DNA of 64,000 nucleotides from Steroidobacteraceae bacterium. Lineage in GTDB: Bacteria > Pseudomonadota > Gammaproteobacteria > Steroidobacterales > Steroidobacteraceae. Under the pieces are notes generated by a model. The model had not been told where the DNA came from. It saw only the letters and a list, made by a program, of their open reading frames with translations, and did no database searches. Of this stretch, positions 8,871 through 17,683 are shown piece by piece. The stretch spans positions 1 to 64,000 of the forward strand of contig JALORN010000001.1 in NCBI GenBank assembly GCA_025458905.1, read 5' to 3'. The stretch's first letter is position 1. Each line of letters opens with the position of its first letter. A program made the position numbers and the translations under genes.

Positions 8871-9709
8871 TCGCCGGGCGGCGCGCGCTGCTGACCGGCG
8901 GCTCGGGTGGCATCGGCACCGCGATCGCCGCGGAACTGCTCACCGCGGGCGCATCGGTGCTGCTGGTCGGGCGCGACGCAGCGGCGCTGCAGGCGGCCGC
9001 GGCGCGCCTCGGGGCGCCGGCCGGGCGCGTCGCGACGTTCGCCGCGGACGTCGCCGACGAGGCGGCGCGCGCGCGCCTGGTGACGTTCGCGGCGGGCTGG
9101 CAGGGCGGCGTCGACGTCCTCGTCAACAACGCCGGCCTCGCCGACTTCGCCTGGCTGGAGGAACAGACGGCGGCGCGGATCGACCGGCTGCTCGAGGTCA
9201 ACGTGCACGGCCCGATCCAGCTGTGCCGCGCGCTGCTACCGGTGCTGTCGCACCACGTCGCGGCCGACATCGTCAACGTCGGCTCCGTGTTCGGCAGCAT
9301 CGGCTACCCGGGCCAGGCCGTCTATTCGGCGTCGAAGTTCGCGCTGCGCGGCTTCAGCGAGGCGCTGCGGCGCGAGCTCGCGGGGAGCAGCGTGCGCGTG
9401 CACTACCTCGCGCCCCGCGCCACGCGCACCGCGATGAACGCCGGCGCCATGGACCGGCTCAATGCCGAGCTCGGCGTCGCGATGGACGAGCCGGCGGTGG
9501 TCGCGGCCGCGTTGCGCCGCATGCTCGAACGCAACACGCCGTTCGCCGTGCTCGGCTGGCCGGAGAAGCTGTTCGCGCGCCTGAATGCGGTGCTGCCGCG
9601 CCTGGTCGACGGCGCGCTGCGGCGCCAGCTGCCCGTGATCCGCCGTCATGCGACGGGCACCCCGCCGCGCGACCTGCCCCGACGCCCCGTGGAGGAGTCC
9701 TCGCCATGA
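8867..9709 (+). CDS. Short-chain dehydrogenase/reductase (SDR)
   Basis: About 280 residues. Classical SDR motifs are present: cofactor loop TGGSGGIG, NNAG (VLVNNAGLADF), the serine in VNVGSVFGSIGY, and YSASK with the Tyr/Lys pair. The C-terminal extension (LFARLNAVLPRLVDGALRRQLPVIRR) is seen in SDRs that act on lipids or long-chain ketones. The GTG start overlaps the previous stop (GTGA 8867-8870), and its own stop overlaps the next ATG (ATGA 9706-9709), so it lies in the middle of a translationally coupled operon. It probably reduces or oxidises the product of the neighbouring ligase and diiron protein. Confidence 0.85.
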   Translation: MIAGRRALLTGGSGGIGTAIAAELLTAGASVLLVGRDAAALQAAAARLGAPAGRVATFAADVADEAARARLVTFAAGWQGGVDVLVNNAGLADFAWLEEQTAARIDRLLEVNVHGPIQLCRALLPVLSHHVAADIVNVGSVFGSIGYPGQAVYSASKFALRGFSEALRRELAGSSVRVHYLAPRATRTAMNAGAMDRLNAELGVAMDEPAVVAAALRRMLERNTPFAVLGWPEKLFARLNAVLPRLVDGALRRQLPVIRRHATGTPPRDLPRRPVEESSP

Positions 9710-10386
9710 AGCCGCTGTCCGACGTGAAGCCATGGCTCGCCCTGGCCGCTGCCTGCCTGCTGTCCACGCTCGCCGCGGCAGCCCCGTCCGGCCCGCCGCC
9801 CGCCGCGCTCGTCGAGCAGCTGCAGCAGGTCCAGGCCGACTGGGCGCGCATCAACTACCAGACGCAGGGCGAGGCACGGAAGGCCGCCGAGTTCGAGGCG
9901 CTCGCCCGGCGCGCCGCCGCCTTCGAGCGCGCCTTCCCGGGCCGCGCCGAGCCGCTGATCTGGGAAGGCATCGTGCTGTCGACCTACGCCGGCGTGAAGG
10001 GCGGGCTCGGCGCGCTCGGGCTCGCGAAACAGGCCCGCGACAAGCTCGAGGCGGCGCTGCGCATCGACCCGAGCGCCCTCGAGGGCTCCGCCTACACGAG
10101 CCTCGGCACCCTCTACGCCAAGGTCCCCGGCTTCCCGCTCGGCTTCGGCGACGACGGCAAGGCGCGCAAGCTGCTCGAGGCTGCGCTGAAGATCAACCCC
10201 GACGGCATCGACCCGAACTACTTCTACGGCGAGTTCCTCTACGAGGAAGGCCAGCGCGTCGAGGCGATCGCCGCGTTGCGGCGCGCGCTGGCCGCGCCGC
10301 CGCGGCCCGGCCGCGAGCTCGCCGACCGCGGGCGGCGCGGCGAGATCGAGGCGCTGCTGGCCAGGGCGCAGGGGGCGGCGCGCTGA
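9706..10386 (+). CDS. Exported TPR-like protein, last gene of the hemolysin/ligase/SDR operon
   Basis: 226 residues with a signal peptide (PWLALAAACLLSTLAAAAPS) and TPR-like helices (EPLIWEGIVLSTYAGVKGG; ARDKLEAALRIDPSALEG; ARKLLEAALKINPDGIDPNYFYGEFLYEEGQRVEAIAALRRALA). A good ribosome-binding site (ggaggag, 9691-9697) lies inside the end of the SDR gene, and the start overlaps its stop. A periplasmic scaffold or binding role is likely; nothing points to catalysis. It is notable that the only exported member of this operon comes last. Confidence 0.75.
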   Translation: MKPLSDVKPWLALAAACLLSTLAAAAPSGPPPAALVEQLQQVQADWARINYQTQGEARKAAEFEALARRAAAFERAFPGRAEPLIWEGIVLSTYAGVKGGLGALGLAKQARDKLEAALRIDPSALEGSAYTSLGTLYAKVPGFPLGFGDDGKARKLLEAALKINPDGIDPNYFYGEFLYEEGQRVEAIAALRRALAAPPRPGRELADRGRRGEIEALLARAQGAAR

Positions 10387-10404
10387 TCGGCGCGCCGCCG
10401 GTCC

Positions 10405-13400
10405 TCACTCCGCGGGGTAAGGCACGTCCGGGTAATCGAGGATCCGCCCGACGCGATTCACCGCCTCGCGCATCCTCGGCGTCTGGGCGAGCGCCTTGAG
10501 CTCGGCGATGGTCCGGTCGCGCTGCGGCAGGGGACGGACCGGCGGGGCCGTGCCCTGCAGGAAGTACAGCAGTTGCAGGCGATGCTCCGGATGGTCCAGC
10601 AGCCGCAGGAACTCGGCTTCGGCCGCCGCGGTACGTTCGCCCTCCGCAGGCAGGTAGAGCAGTGCGAACAGGTAGAACGTCGGCGCATCGTCGCGGTTGT
10701 CGGCGAGGTAGCCGAGCGCCCGCTCGACGATGGCGCGATCGCCGAGCTGCTGCGCCGCCTGCAGGCGTGCGGCCTCGTAGACCATCCGGCCATAGGGGGA
10801 CGACGCCCGGCGCTGCGTGCGTGACAGCAGTTCCATCGCTTCCTGCGGCATGCCGAGCTCGGCGGCGCGGATGGCCGAATTGAAGGACTGGCTGACGGAG
10901 TCCTGGCTGTAGCGCGCCGCCTGCACGGCGCGACGGTTGTCCTGCAGGGCCTCCTCGAATCGCCCGAGCCGCACCAGCGCCTGCGCGCGCAGGTCGTAGA
11001 GCCAGCGCAGCTGCTCCTTGGCATCGTCGAAGGGCAGGGGCGGTGGCGCGTCGCGCAAGGTGACCTCCGGCGCATCGGCGACGCCGAGGCTGTCGACCAG
11101 GTTCGTGGCCTGGTCGAGGGCCTGCCGTGCCTGGCCCGAGCGCAGCAGCGTTCGCAGCAGCGCCACTCGCCGCGCCAGCACGCGCGGCTCTGCCTGCACC
11201 TTGCGCTCCGCCGCGCCGAGCACGCTCGCCCTGGCCCGGGCGAGGTCGAACAGCTCCGGGTGCGCCCGGGTGAGCGCGTCGTAGCGCCGGTCCGCGCGCA
11301 TCGCCATCAGCGACCGGCTGTCGTCGATCCGACGCACGACCTCGGCGGCTGCCGTCGTCGGGTCGGGAAGCGCGCGATCCTCGAGGCGCAGCCGTGCGAG
11401 CCGGACCCAGCGACCGTCGAGGCCATCGGCGTCGCGGAGCTGGTCGCCGGCAGCGAACAAGGCCTCGTAGAGCCGGCGGAACTCGCGCTTCTCTTCGTCC
11501 GTGACGGGAGGCTCGGCATCGATCTCGGCCAGCAGTCGCGGGTCGAGCAGGTCCCCGGACGCCGGGAAGCGCGTCAGCCAGGCCTGGATGGCGCGCGCCG
11601 CCTCGGCGCGCTGGCGCAACTGGGCGGCGGTGCCCGCCCACACCTGGTAGTTCGCCGGCCGCCCGAGCGGCGACTGGGCCGATTCGCGGGTCAGCGGCAA
11701 TCCTTCGGCCAGCTCGCCGTTCATCAGCAATCCCTGCCCCAGGCCGATCCTCGCCTGGTACTGCTCGGCGGGATTCAGCCGGGCGAAAGCCGGCGAGCCG
11801 ACCACGGCCCGCAGCGCCGCCAGGTCGGGACGCTTGGCGCCGGTCGAAAGTGCCTCGCTCATGAGCTTCTGCAGCGCGGACCGCAGCGCCAGCGTCTCGG
11901 GATCGTTCGCCGCGGTCGCAGCGCCCGGTGGCTGCGCCGAGGACAGGGCCGGGGTGCCGGGCACGGCCGTAGCGCCGGTGCCGGTCGGCGGACGTCGACG
12001 CATCGCCAGCTCGGACTGGACCCGGGACAGCGGCTCGTACTCCGAACTCGAATCCCGCCAGACCCGCCAGCAGCGGTGTACGTCGCGCGCCGGGTCGCAG
12101 GACGACCCCGGCGCCGCGGCGTCACCGGCGCCGGCCGGCGCGGAGCGCTGGTCCGCCAGCGACAGCACCACGGTCGACGAGGAGCCGCGGTACTCGACGG
12201 GCATGCGGTACTCGACGTCCTGCTGCGTCACCACGTGCCGGCGTCCCTCGCGATCCTCGACGTGGCCGAGCACTACCCGGGCGGGCGACAGCCGCGGCGG
12301 TCGGGTCCAGTCGCCGCTGGCATCGCGTTGCTGGTCCGCGAGACGCTTCGTCGCCAGCAACACGAGCGCCAGGTCGCTAGAAGCCTCGACCTGCTCGGCC
12401 GTCACCTCGTCGCCGAACAGCGCGTTGCGCAGTTCCCCGGAGTCCTTGACGCCGTCCTGGCTCCGGAGCCGCTTCGCGACCCGCGCGAGGAATTCCGGGT
12501 GCATCAGCGCAGCCGCCGTCGACCAGTCGCCGGAGTCCACCGCCGCGCGAAAGTCGACGTAGGCCCGCTCCGGGGTGCCGGGCGCCCACTCTGGCTTCGG
12601 CTTCAGGTTCGCCGGCTCGACCGGCACCGGGCTCGCGATCGGCGGAGACGGCAGCGTGCCCTGCAGCGCGACCAGCGCCGGCGGGCCATAGGTCCAGCCC
12701 AGGCGCTGCGTCTGCACGTCCTTGACGCCCTCCGCCCCGTTCGCTTCACGCCAGCGGCTGCGCCAGGTCACGACCGCGCGGCGCGGGCGCAGGGTCGCAG
12801 GCTCGGTCACGAGATCGATCTCGGACTCGAGGCGCGGATCGAGCCGGCCCTCGGGCTGCGCACCGAGCGGCGGGCTGGCCGGCGTGAACGTCGAGACCAG
12901 GTTCAGGCGCACGCATTCGCCGCGCGCTGCCGCAGGCTTCTTCGGTGATGCCTCGCTCGTACCGGCGGGCCGCGGCGCGGCGGCTGGCAAGGGTTCTTCG
13001 CAAGGCGCCCACCCCACCGCACGCCAGCGCCGCTGCACGCGTGCCGGCCCGCGCGCAGTCGCGAGCGGGACGTACCGCTCCTCCGCCGACTCCGAATACC
13101 AGCGCCCGAACTCGAGCCGCCGGCCCGACCAGAAGCCGACCGACTCGAACCACGGGAACGCGGCGCGGGCGGCGAGGTATCCCTCCGAGCGGATCTCTTC
13201 GAGTTGTGTCCGCGCCTCAGCCTGCTGCGGCGGCGGCAGGGACCGGAGGCGCGCCTCGAAGCCCGTCTCCAGGCCCTTGATCGCCGCGGTCGCCGCATCG
13301 GGTTCGAGCAGCGCCACGAACGCACCGCGGCCGTCGATCCTGAGCGCGGGAGCCGTGGTGTCGATGACCTGGCGGGCCGAAGGCTGCTGCGAGATCAGCA

Positions 13401-13794
13401 GGTCGCCCATGCCCGTCCGCATCAGGAAGTCGAGCGTCCGGACCTCGTACGAACCATCGGTCTGCCGCTTCGCCGCGAGACGATAGCGCATCGCGGGCAC
13501 CTCGCGCCGCACCGTCGATGGCGCGACGAGGGGCGACACCGGCGCAGGGTTCGCGCCGGCCGAGGGTGTGGCCGGCGACGGAGCGCCGCCCATCGGATCG
13601 GGCGCCTTCGCTTCGGGCAGCGGCACGTCTCGGACGGCCGCCATGTCGCGCAGGATCGTGAGGTCCGCGCCCCAGTCGAACTTCAGGTCGACGGCCTCTG
13701 CCGCGTGCGCCGTGGAGGCCGACCCGAGCAGCACGGCGAGCACCGCGGGCTCGAACGCACCCCTCGCCCGCCACCCGTTCCGCGCCGTTGCCAT
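10405..13794 (-). CDS. Large exported protein with C-terminal TPR repeats, function unknown
   Basis: About 1129 residues. ATG 13794 gives a signal peptide (residues about 8-32, ending STAHAAEA). The N-terminal half is not recognised; it carries a Pro/Ala-rich linker (SPATPSAGANPAPVSPLVAPS) and beta-rich segments with many Arg/Trp residues. The C-terminal 450 residues are helical and TPR-like (PAEQYQARIGLGQGLLMNGE; LDQATNLVDSLG; WLYDLRAQALVRLGRFEEALQDNRRAVQAARY; YGRMVYEAARLQAAQQLGD). It probably acts in the periplasm as a scaffold. It is transcribed alone, converging on the TPR gene at 10386 with 18 bases between the stops. Confidence 0.7.
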   Translation of the reverse strand: MATARNGWRARGAFEPAVLAVLLGSASTAHAAEAVDLKFDWGADLTILRDMAAVRDVPLPEAKAPDPMGGAPSPATPSAGANPAPVSPLVAPSTVRREVPAMRYRLAAKRQTDGSYEVRTLDFLMRTGMGDLLISQQPSARQVIDTTAPALRIDGRGAFVALLEPDAATAAIKGLETGFEARLRSLPPPQQAEARTQLEEIRSEGYLAARAAFPWFESVGFWSGRRLEFGRWYSESAEERYVPLATARGPARVQRRWRAVGWAPCEEPLPAAAPRPAGTSEASPKKPAAARGECVRLNLVSTFTPASPPLGAQPEGRLDPRLESEIDLVTEPATLRPRRAVVTWRSRWREANGAEGVKDVQTQRLGWTYGPPALVALQGTLPSPPIASPVPVEPANLKPKPEWAPGTPERAYVDFRAAVDSGDWSTAAALMHPEFLARVAKRLRSQDGVKDSGELRNALFGDEVTAEQVEASSDLALVLLATKRLADQQRDASGDWTRPPRLSPARVVLGHVEDREGRRHVVTQQDVEYRMPVEYRGSSSTVVLSLADQRSAPAGAGDAAAPGSSCDPARDVHRCWRVWRDSSSEYEPLSRVQSELAMRRRPPTGTGATAVPGTPALSSAQPPGAATAANDPETLALRSALQKLMSEALSTGAKRPDLAALRAVVGSPAFARLNPAEQYQARIGLGQGLLMNGELAEGLPLTRESAQSPLGRPANYQVWAGTAAQLRQRAEAARAIQAWLTRFPASGDLLDPRLLAEIDAEPPVTDEEKREFRRLYEALFAAGDQLRDADGLDGRWVRLARLRLEDRALPDPTTAAAEVVRRIDDSRSLMAMRADRRYDALTRAHPELFDLARARASVLGAAERKVQAEPRVLARRVALLRTLLRSGQARQALDQATNLVDSLGVADAPEVTLRDAPPPLPFDDAKEQLRWLYDLRAQALVRLGRFEEALQDNRRAVQAARYSQDSVSQSFNSAIRAAELGMPQEAMELLSRTQRRASSPYGRMVYEAARLQAAQQLGDRAIVERALGYLADNRDDAPTFYLFALLYLPAEGERTAAAEAEFLRLLDHPEHRLQLLYFLQGTAPPVRPLPQRDRTIAELKALAQTPRMREAVNRVGRILDYPDVPYPAE

Positions 13795-13928
13795 ACGCAC
13801 CCCCGACCGCGTTGGTGTTTCGATGCTACCGCGGCGGGTGAACGGGCGGATACGCATCGCCGTCTCGCTCTTGGATGTGCGGACTCGGCCGGGGATGATG
13901 CTGCCTCGGCCTCACTACGGGAAAGCCG

Positions 13929-14480
13929 GTGACCCTCCCGATCGAATTGACCACCGAGCGCCTCCTGCTGCGGCAGTGGCGGCCCGCGGACCGGGCCGCG
14001 TTCGCGGCGATGAACGCCGACCCGCGGGTCATGGAACATTTTCCGTCGCCGCTGACCGCTGCGCAGAGCGACGCGACGGCCGATCGCTGCGAGTCGCACA
14101 TCCGCGAGCGCGGCTGGGGACCCTGGGCGGTGGAACGCCGCGACGGCGGCGACTTCATCGGGATGGTGGGACTACACGTTCCCTCGGCTTCCCTGCCCTT
14201 TTCGCCCTGCGTCGAAGTGCTCTGGAGGCTGGCGTTCGAGCATTGGGGCCGCGGCTATGCGACCGAGTCCGCCGCCGCAGCGGTCGAGTTCGGCTTCGCG
14301 GGCGCGCGCCTCGACGAAATCGTCGCGTTCACGGTGCCGTCGAACCTGCGGTCGCTCGCCGTCATGCGCAGGCTCGGCATGACGGAGGCGGGCCACTTCG
14401 ACCATCCTCTCGTGCCACCGGAAAGCGTCCTGCGCCGGCACGTGCTGTATCGCTCGAGCGCCGGCGTGCGAAGCCGGTGA
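13929..14480 (+). CDS. GNAT-family N-acetyltransferase (RimJ/RimL-like)
   Basis: 183 residues. It begins with the RimJ/RimL-type TERLLLRQWRPADRAAFAAMNADPRVMEHF, contains the acetyl-CoA-binding segment EHWGRGYATESAAAAVEFGF (the Q/RxxGxG/A loop appears as HWGRGYA), and has the closing NLRSLAVMRRLGMTEAG. These proteins acetylate N-terminal amines, aminoacyl groups or small molecules. The GTG start at 13929 is the only in-frame start that keeps the conserved N terminus. It is divergent from the large TPR gene (134 bases apart) and convergent with the RES toxin gene. Confidence 0.85.
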   Translation: MTLPIELTTERLLLRQWRPADRAAFAAMNADPRVMEHFPSPLTAAQSDATADRCESHIRERGWGPWAVERRDGGDFIGMVGLHVPSASLPFSPCVEVLWRLAFEHWGRGYATESAAAAVEFGFAGARLDEIVAFTVPSNLRSLAVMRRLGMTEAGHFDHPLVPPESVLRRHVLYRSSAGVRSR

Positions 14481-14527
14481 ATGCGCAATCGGGCGCCGCA
14501 GCGCACCGAACCCGCAGGGCCGCCGCT

Positions 14528-15238
14528 TCAGGCGAAGCGGAACTCGAACCCCTGCCCCGCGAGCGGCGACGCCGGCGTCCAGGTGACGCGTTCCCGGCTC
14601 ACCTCCAGCAGCCAGGTGTGCAGCTCCGTCGGCTCGGGCGCCGCGAATGCCGCCACGTCGAGCACGGCGCCGCAGCCGGCGTGCTGCGGGTCGCGGACCG
14701 ATTCGTAGCGCACGATCGCGACGCCGGCCTCGCGCGCCAGCCGCGCCAGCGCCTGGCAGCCGGCGTAGTCGGAGGGATCGGTCCAGGTGGCGCGCGCGGC
14801 GGCGAACGGCGGCGCGCGCAGGTCGATGGCCTCGCCGCGCAGGCGCGCGCGGAACACGCTCTGCGGGCGCGCCGCCAGCGCGCCGAGCGCCGGGCTCGCG
14901 AGCAGGAAGCGCCAGCGCCAGTAGCCGAGTTCGGCGCAGGCGGTGCGCACCGCGTCGGCGCCGTACCAGACCCCGGGATCGGCGGCTCCGCGGAAGCGCG
15001 AGCCGGTCGGTAGTGGCGGGTAGCGGAACGGCGTGTACAGCAGCCAGTGGAGCGCCGGCGGCCGCTCGATCGCGGGCTTGGCGGCATCGAGCAGGCGCTC
15101 GAGCTCGGCCTGCTCCTCGAGGGTGTCGACCAGGGCGCGGGTCGAGACCACGTGCTGCGCCTCGACCGCGCGCCACAGCTGCAGCGAACGGCGCGCGCGC
15201 GCCGCCGCGAGCGCGCGGCGGATCGCCTCCGGCTTCAC
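14528..15238 (-). CDS. RES-domain toxin (probable NAD+-degrading) of a RES/Xre toxin-antitoxin pair
   Basis: 236 residues. The RES domain is recognised by SRFRG with the following GVWYGADAVRTACAELGYWR (conserved Arg, Tyr and Glu) and by RYESVRDPQHAG (conserved Ser). Family members such as MbcT degrade NAD+ by phosphorolysis and stop growth unless bound by the Xre-MbcA-ParS antitoxin encoded beside them. The start overlaps the antitoxin stop (ATGA, 15235-15238), giving the usual coupled antitoxin-first order. An N-terminal extension of about 75 residues precedes the RES core. Confidence 0.88.
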   Translation of the reverse strand: MKPEAIRRALAAARARRSLQLWRAVEAQHVVSTRALVDTLEEQAELERLLDAAKPAIERPPALHWLLYTPFRYPPLPTGSRFRGAADPGVWYGADAVRTACAELGYWRWRFLLASPALGALAARPQSVFRARLRGEAIDLRAPPFAAARATWTDPSDYAGCQALARLAREAGVAIVRYESVRDPQHAGCGAVLDVAAFAAPEPTELHTWLLEVSRERVTWTPASPLAGQGFEFRFA

Positions 15239-15630
15239 AGGCGCCCGCGATGTGCGTCCAGGTAGTGCACCACCCGCACCAACCCCTCGGCGCTGAGGAT
15301 CAGCTCGGCCGGGCGGGCGCCGAGGTCGGTGTTGGGGCCCTCGAGCCAGGCGCGCGCCGCCGCCTCGTGGCCGACCAGGGCGTCGAGCGAGCGGAACATG
15401 CGCACGAACAGCGTGCCGAGCTCCCAGCTCTTCGGCTGGGACGGCGAGAGGCGGTAGGTGCCGAGCCCCATCCGCGTGACCGTGGGTCGAGACACGCCGA
15501 GCACCTGGGCGAGCGCCTGCTGCGGCAGGCCGAGCAGGCTGGCGGCGCGGACCACGGCCTTGGTGAGCACCGCGCCGGCCTCGGGCGCCGGCGCGCCGCG
15601 CGTCGGGCGGGCGGCGTTCTCCTGAACCAT
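15235..15630 (-). CDS. Xre/MbcA/ParS-type antitoxin
   Basis: About 131 residues. The N-terminal DNA-binding part contains a helix-turn-helix (AASLLGLPQQALAQVLGVSRPTVTRM), and the C-terminal DUF2384 (MbcA/ParS) domain reads LFVRMFRSLDALVGHEAAARAWLEGPNTDLGARPAELILS, the part that blocks the RES toxin. ATG 15630 is preferred over TTG 15666 because the promoter described below ends at that ATG. It likely represses its own operon through an inverted repeat in the promoter spacer. Confidence 0.88.
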   Translation of the reverse strand: MVQENAARPTRGAPAPEAGAVLTKAVVRAASLLGLPQQALAQVLGVSRPTVTRMGLGTYRLSPSQPKSWELGTLFVRMFRSLDALVGHEAAARAWLEGPNTDLGARPAELILSAEGLVRVVHYLDAHRGRL

Positions 15631-15636
15631 ATCGTC

Positions 15637-15666
15637 ACTATACGTTCCGTGGAACTTCGGGGTCAA
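15637..15666 (-). promoter_or_regulatory. Autoregulated promoter of the RES/Xre operon, apparently leaderless
   Basis: On the minus strand TTGACC (15666-15661) and TATAGT (15642-15637) are separated by 18 bases. The spacer holds the inverted repeat gttcc-gt-ggaac (15644-15655), a good candidate operator for the antitoxin. Only gacgat separates the -10 box from the ATG at 15630, so transcription would start at or within a base or two of the A of the start codon, giving a leaderless message. Confidence 0.6.
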
Positions 15667-15737
15667 CGCCGCCGCGACGCACCCGGCGCACCTGGCACAC
15701 CTGCCACGCGCCTGCGGGCCACGTGCGGGCGCGGGAC

Positions 15738-16619
15738 TCAGGTGCGCGAGGCGTCCTCGTCCTTCGCCACCAGGCGTGCGCCGAAGGCCTGCGCCGCACG
15801 CGTGACGCCCTCGGTCAGCGCCCCGTAGAGCGCCGTGGTGTATGCGCGGCCGGCAGGCGAGCGCGCGAACTCGACGTAGCGGTCGAGCTCCGCGTCGCCG
15901 ATGTCACGGTACTGGTAGAGCAGCTGCAGTCGCACGGCCTGCTCGGCGCGCACCGCGAGCACGTCGAGCGCCCCCGCGAGCTGCGACTCCAGCTGCTCGA
16001 CCTGGGGCGCCGCGGCGCCCGCCGGGACGCTGGCGCGCACCGCGGCGAGCAGTCCTTCCAGCGTGCGCCGGGTGAGGTCGCGCATGAAGCTGCCGACGCC
16101 GACCGTGGCGACCAGGTCCGTCATGCGCTGCACGCGCTCCGGCGGCAGAGGCTTCACCTGCAGGTCGCCGACGAAGCGCGCCATCGCGACCTGCAGCTCG
16201 GGCGACTCGGGCGTCGCGTCGATCGTCGCGATGCGCGCGCCGAGCGGCGAGGACCACCACTCGAGTGCGGCCGCCGCGTCCGCTGGCGCCATCTTCCCGA
16301 GCGCGGCCTCGACCTCCGAGGTGAGCCGCGCGGCGGTGAGATGCTCGGCCATGATCTCGTTCAGCAGCCGATCGTTGCGGGCGCGGATCGCGGGCGGGAG
16401 TGCTGGGTTGTTGAGCCCGCCGCTCCAGCCGCGGCCGAAGTTGCGGGCGAACTGCGCGACCTGCGGCTCGAGGCGGGCGGCCGCGAGCAGCCGGGCGGCG
16501 GGGGACCGGGACGCATCGGCGGTGGCGGGCGACGCGACCTGCGCCGGCAGCTGCGCGGGGAAGGCCACCCAGAGGGCTGCAGCGACGAGCCATGGGAGTC
16601 GGGGCGGGCCGGGTCGCAT
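15738..16619 (-). CDS. Exported DUF2059-like protein
   Basis: About 293 residues. ATG 16619 starts a clear signal peptide (PWLVAAALWVAFPAQLPAQV). The mature part is helical. Its second half resembles DUF2059 in layout (FMRDLTRRTLEGLLAAVR; IGDAELDRYVEFARSPAGRAYTTALYGALTEGV), a domain seen in many small proteobacterial periplasmic proteins without known function. It converges toward the antitoxin region with 107 bases before it, and is divergent from the DUF1838 gene with 188 bases between the starts. Confidence 0.7.
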   Translation of the reverse strand: MRPGPPRLPWLVAAALWVAFPAQLPAQVASPATADASRSPAARLLAAARLEPQVAQFARNFGRGWSGGLNNPALPPAIRARNDRLLNEIMAEHLTAARLTSEVEAALGKMAPADAAAALEWWSSPLGARIATIDATPESPELQVAMARFVGDLQVKPLPPERVQRMTDLVATVGVGSFMRDLTRRTLEGLLAAVRASVPAGAAAPQVEQLESQLAGALDVLAVRAEQAVRLQLLYQYRDIGDAELDRYVEFARSPAGRAYTTALYGALTEGVTRAAQAFGARLVAKDEDASRT

Positions 16620-16807
16620 CTCGGGAGGGCCTCCTGCTGCGGACAGCGTCCCCACTTTACGCGAGTCGACCGGCGGTTTTCGCGCAGCGCCGCGCGGGCG
16701 TCCGCCGGGCCCTGCGCCGTCGCCGTTATGTCGCGCCGCGGACCGTGACAGCCACCCACCGGGTTGCCGAGAATCGTGCTCCTCCCGCAAGCCCGAGGTA
16801 TCCCGAC

Positions 16808-17683
16808 ATGCACCGCAATACCCTGCCGCTGCTCGCGCTCCTGGCCCTGCCGGTCGCCCTGCTCGCGCCCGCCGAGTCGCACGCCGGCGGCTTCGACCGC
16901 CAAGCCTTCGAGGCCTGGGTCAGGATGCGGGCGGGCGACGACGGCAAGCCCGTCTACTGGTACGCCACCGGCGACGTGATGGACCAGGCCACGGGCGAGG
17001 TGCGCGCCCGCATCGAGGGCCTCGACACCTCGCTCGCCTACCGCGACCCGACGCGCCCCGACACCTGGATCCAGCTGTCGCGGAAGATCTTCATCCTGCT
17101 CGACCCGAAGACCGGCAAGCGCCAGCTCGGCCGCGACGGCAAGCCGCGTCCGCCGACCGCTTACCCCTTCCAGGTGCGCAGCTACCGGCTCGACGGCGAC
17201 GAGATCGTCTACGACGTCGAGAGCCACGACTCGGCGCGGGTGTTCACCGAGCCGACCAAGCGCAACTTCACGGCGCGCCGGCTCGGGCGCCTCACGCACT
17301 ACAACTACGCGATGTTCATCGACCGGGTGCGCGTCGACGGGAACCGCACGCAGCGCTTCGAGGTCAACGACTTCTTCCTGCGCGCCGACCCGGGCCTGCA
17401 GGAGCCGGAACGCTACCAGTACACCTGGGTGGGCACCGGGCCCGGGCCGACGGTCTCGAGCGTGCTGAGCTGGCGCTACTCGAGCTTCGACGCCATGCCG
17501 GGCGAGGCGCTGAAGAAGTTCGTGCGCGAGGAGGCGCCGTTGTGGCTGAGGCCGCCGAAGGACATGGCGGAGATCGAGGCGCTGCGCGGCCAGCAGCCGT
17601 GGCGCGGCCCCGGCAGCGCGGTCGCCGGCGCGACGACAGCCGGCCCCGGCGCCACCCCGGCCGCTGCGCCGCCTACCAGCTGA
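16808..17683 (+). CDS. Exported DUF1838-family protein (first of two in the window)
   Basis: 291 residues with a Sec signal peptide (LPLLALLALPVALLAPAESHAGG). The DUF1838 body is visible in FDRQAFEAWVRMRAGDDGKPVYWYATGDV, TKRNFTARRLGRLTHYNYAMFIDRV and RYQYTWVGTGPGPTVSSVLSWRYSSFDAMPGEALKKFV. DUF1838 proteins are periplasmic, beta-rich and of unknown function. The last 30 residues are a low-complexity Ala/Pro/Gly tail. Its end overlaps the convergent SDR gene by 11 bases. A Tat-exported member of the same family lies at 49659-50714. Confidence 0.8.
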   Translation: MHRNTLPLLALLALPVALLAPAESHAGGFDRQAFEAWVRMRAGDDGKPVYWYATGDVMDQATGEVRARIEGLDTSLAYRDPTRPDTWIQLSRKIFILLDPKTGKRQLGRDGKPRPPTAYPFQVRSYRLDGDEIVYDVESHDSARVFTEPTKRNFTARRLGRLTHYNYAMFIDRVRVDGNRTQRFEVNDFFLRADPGLQEPERYQYTWVGTGPGPTVSSVLSWRYSSFDAMPGEALKKFVREEAPLWLRPPKDMAEIEALRGQQPWRGPGSAVAGATTAGPGATPAAAPPTS

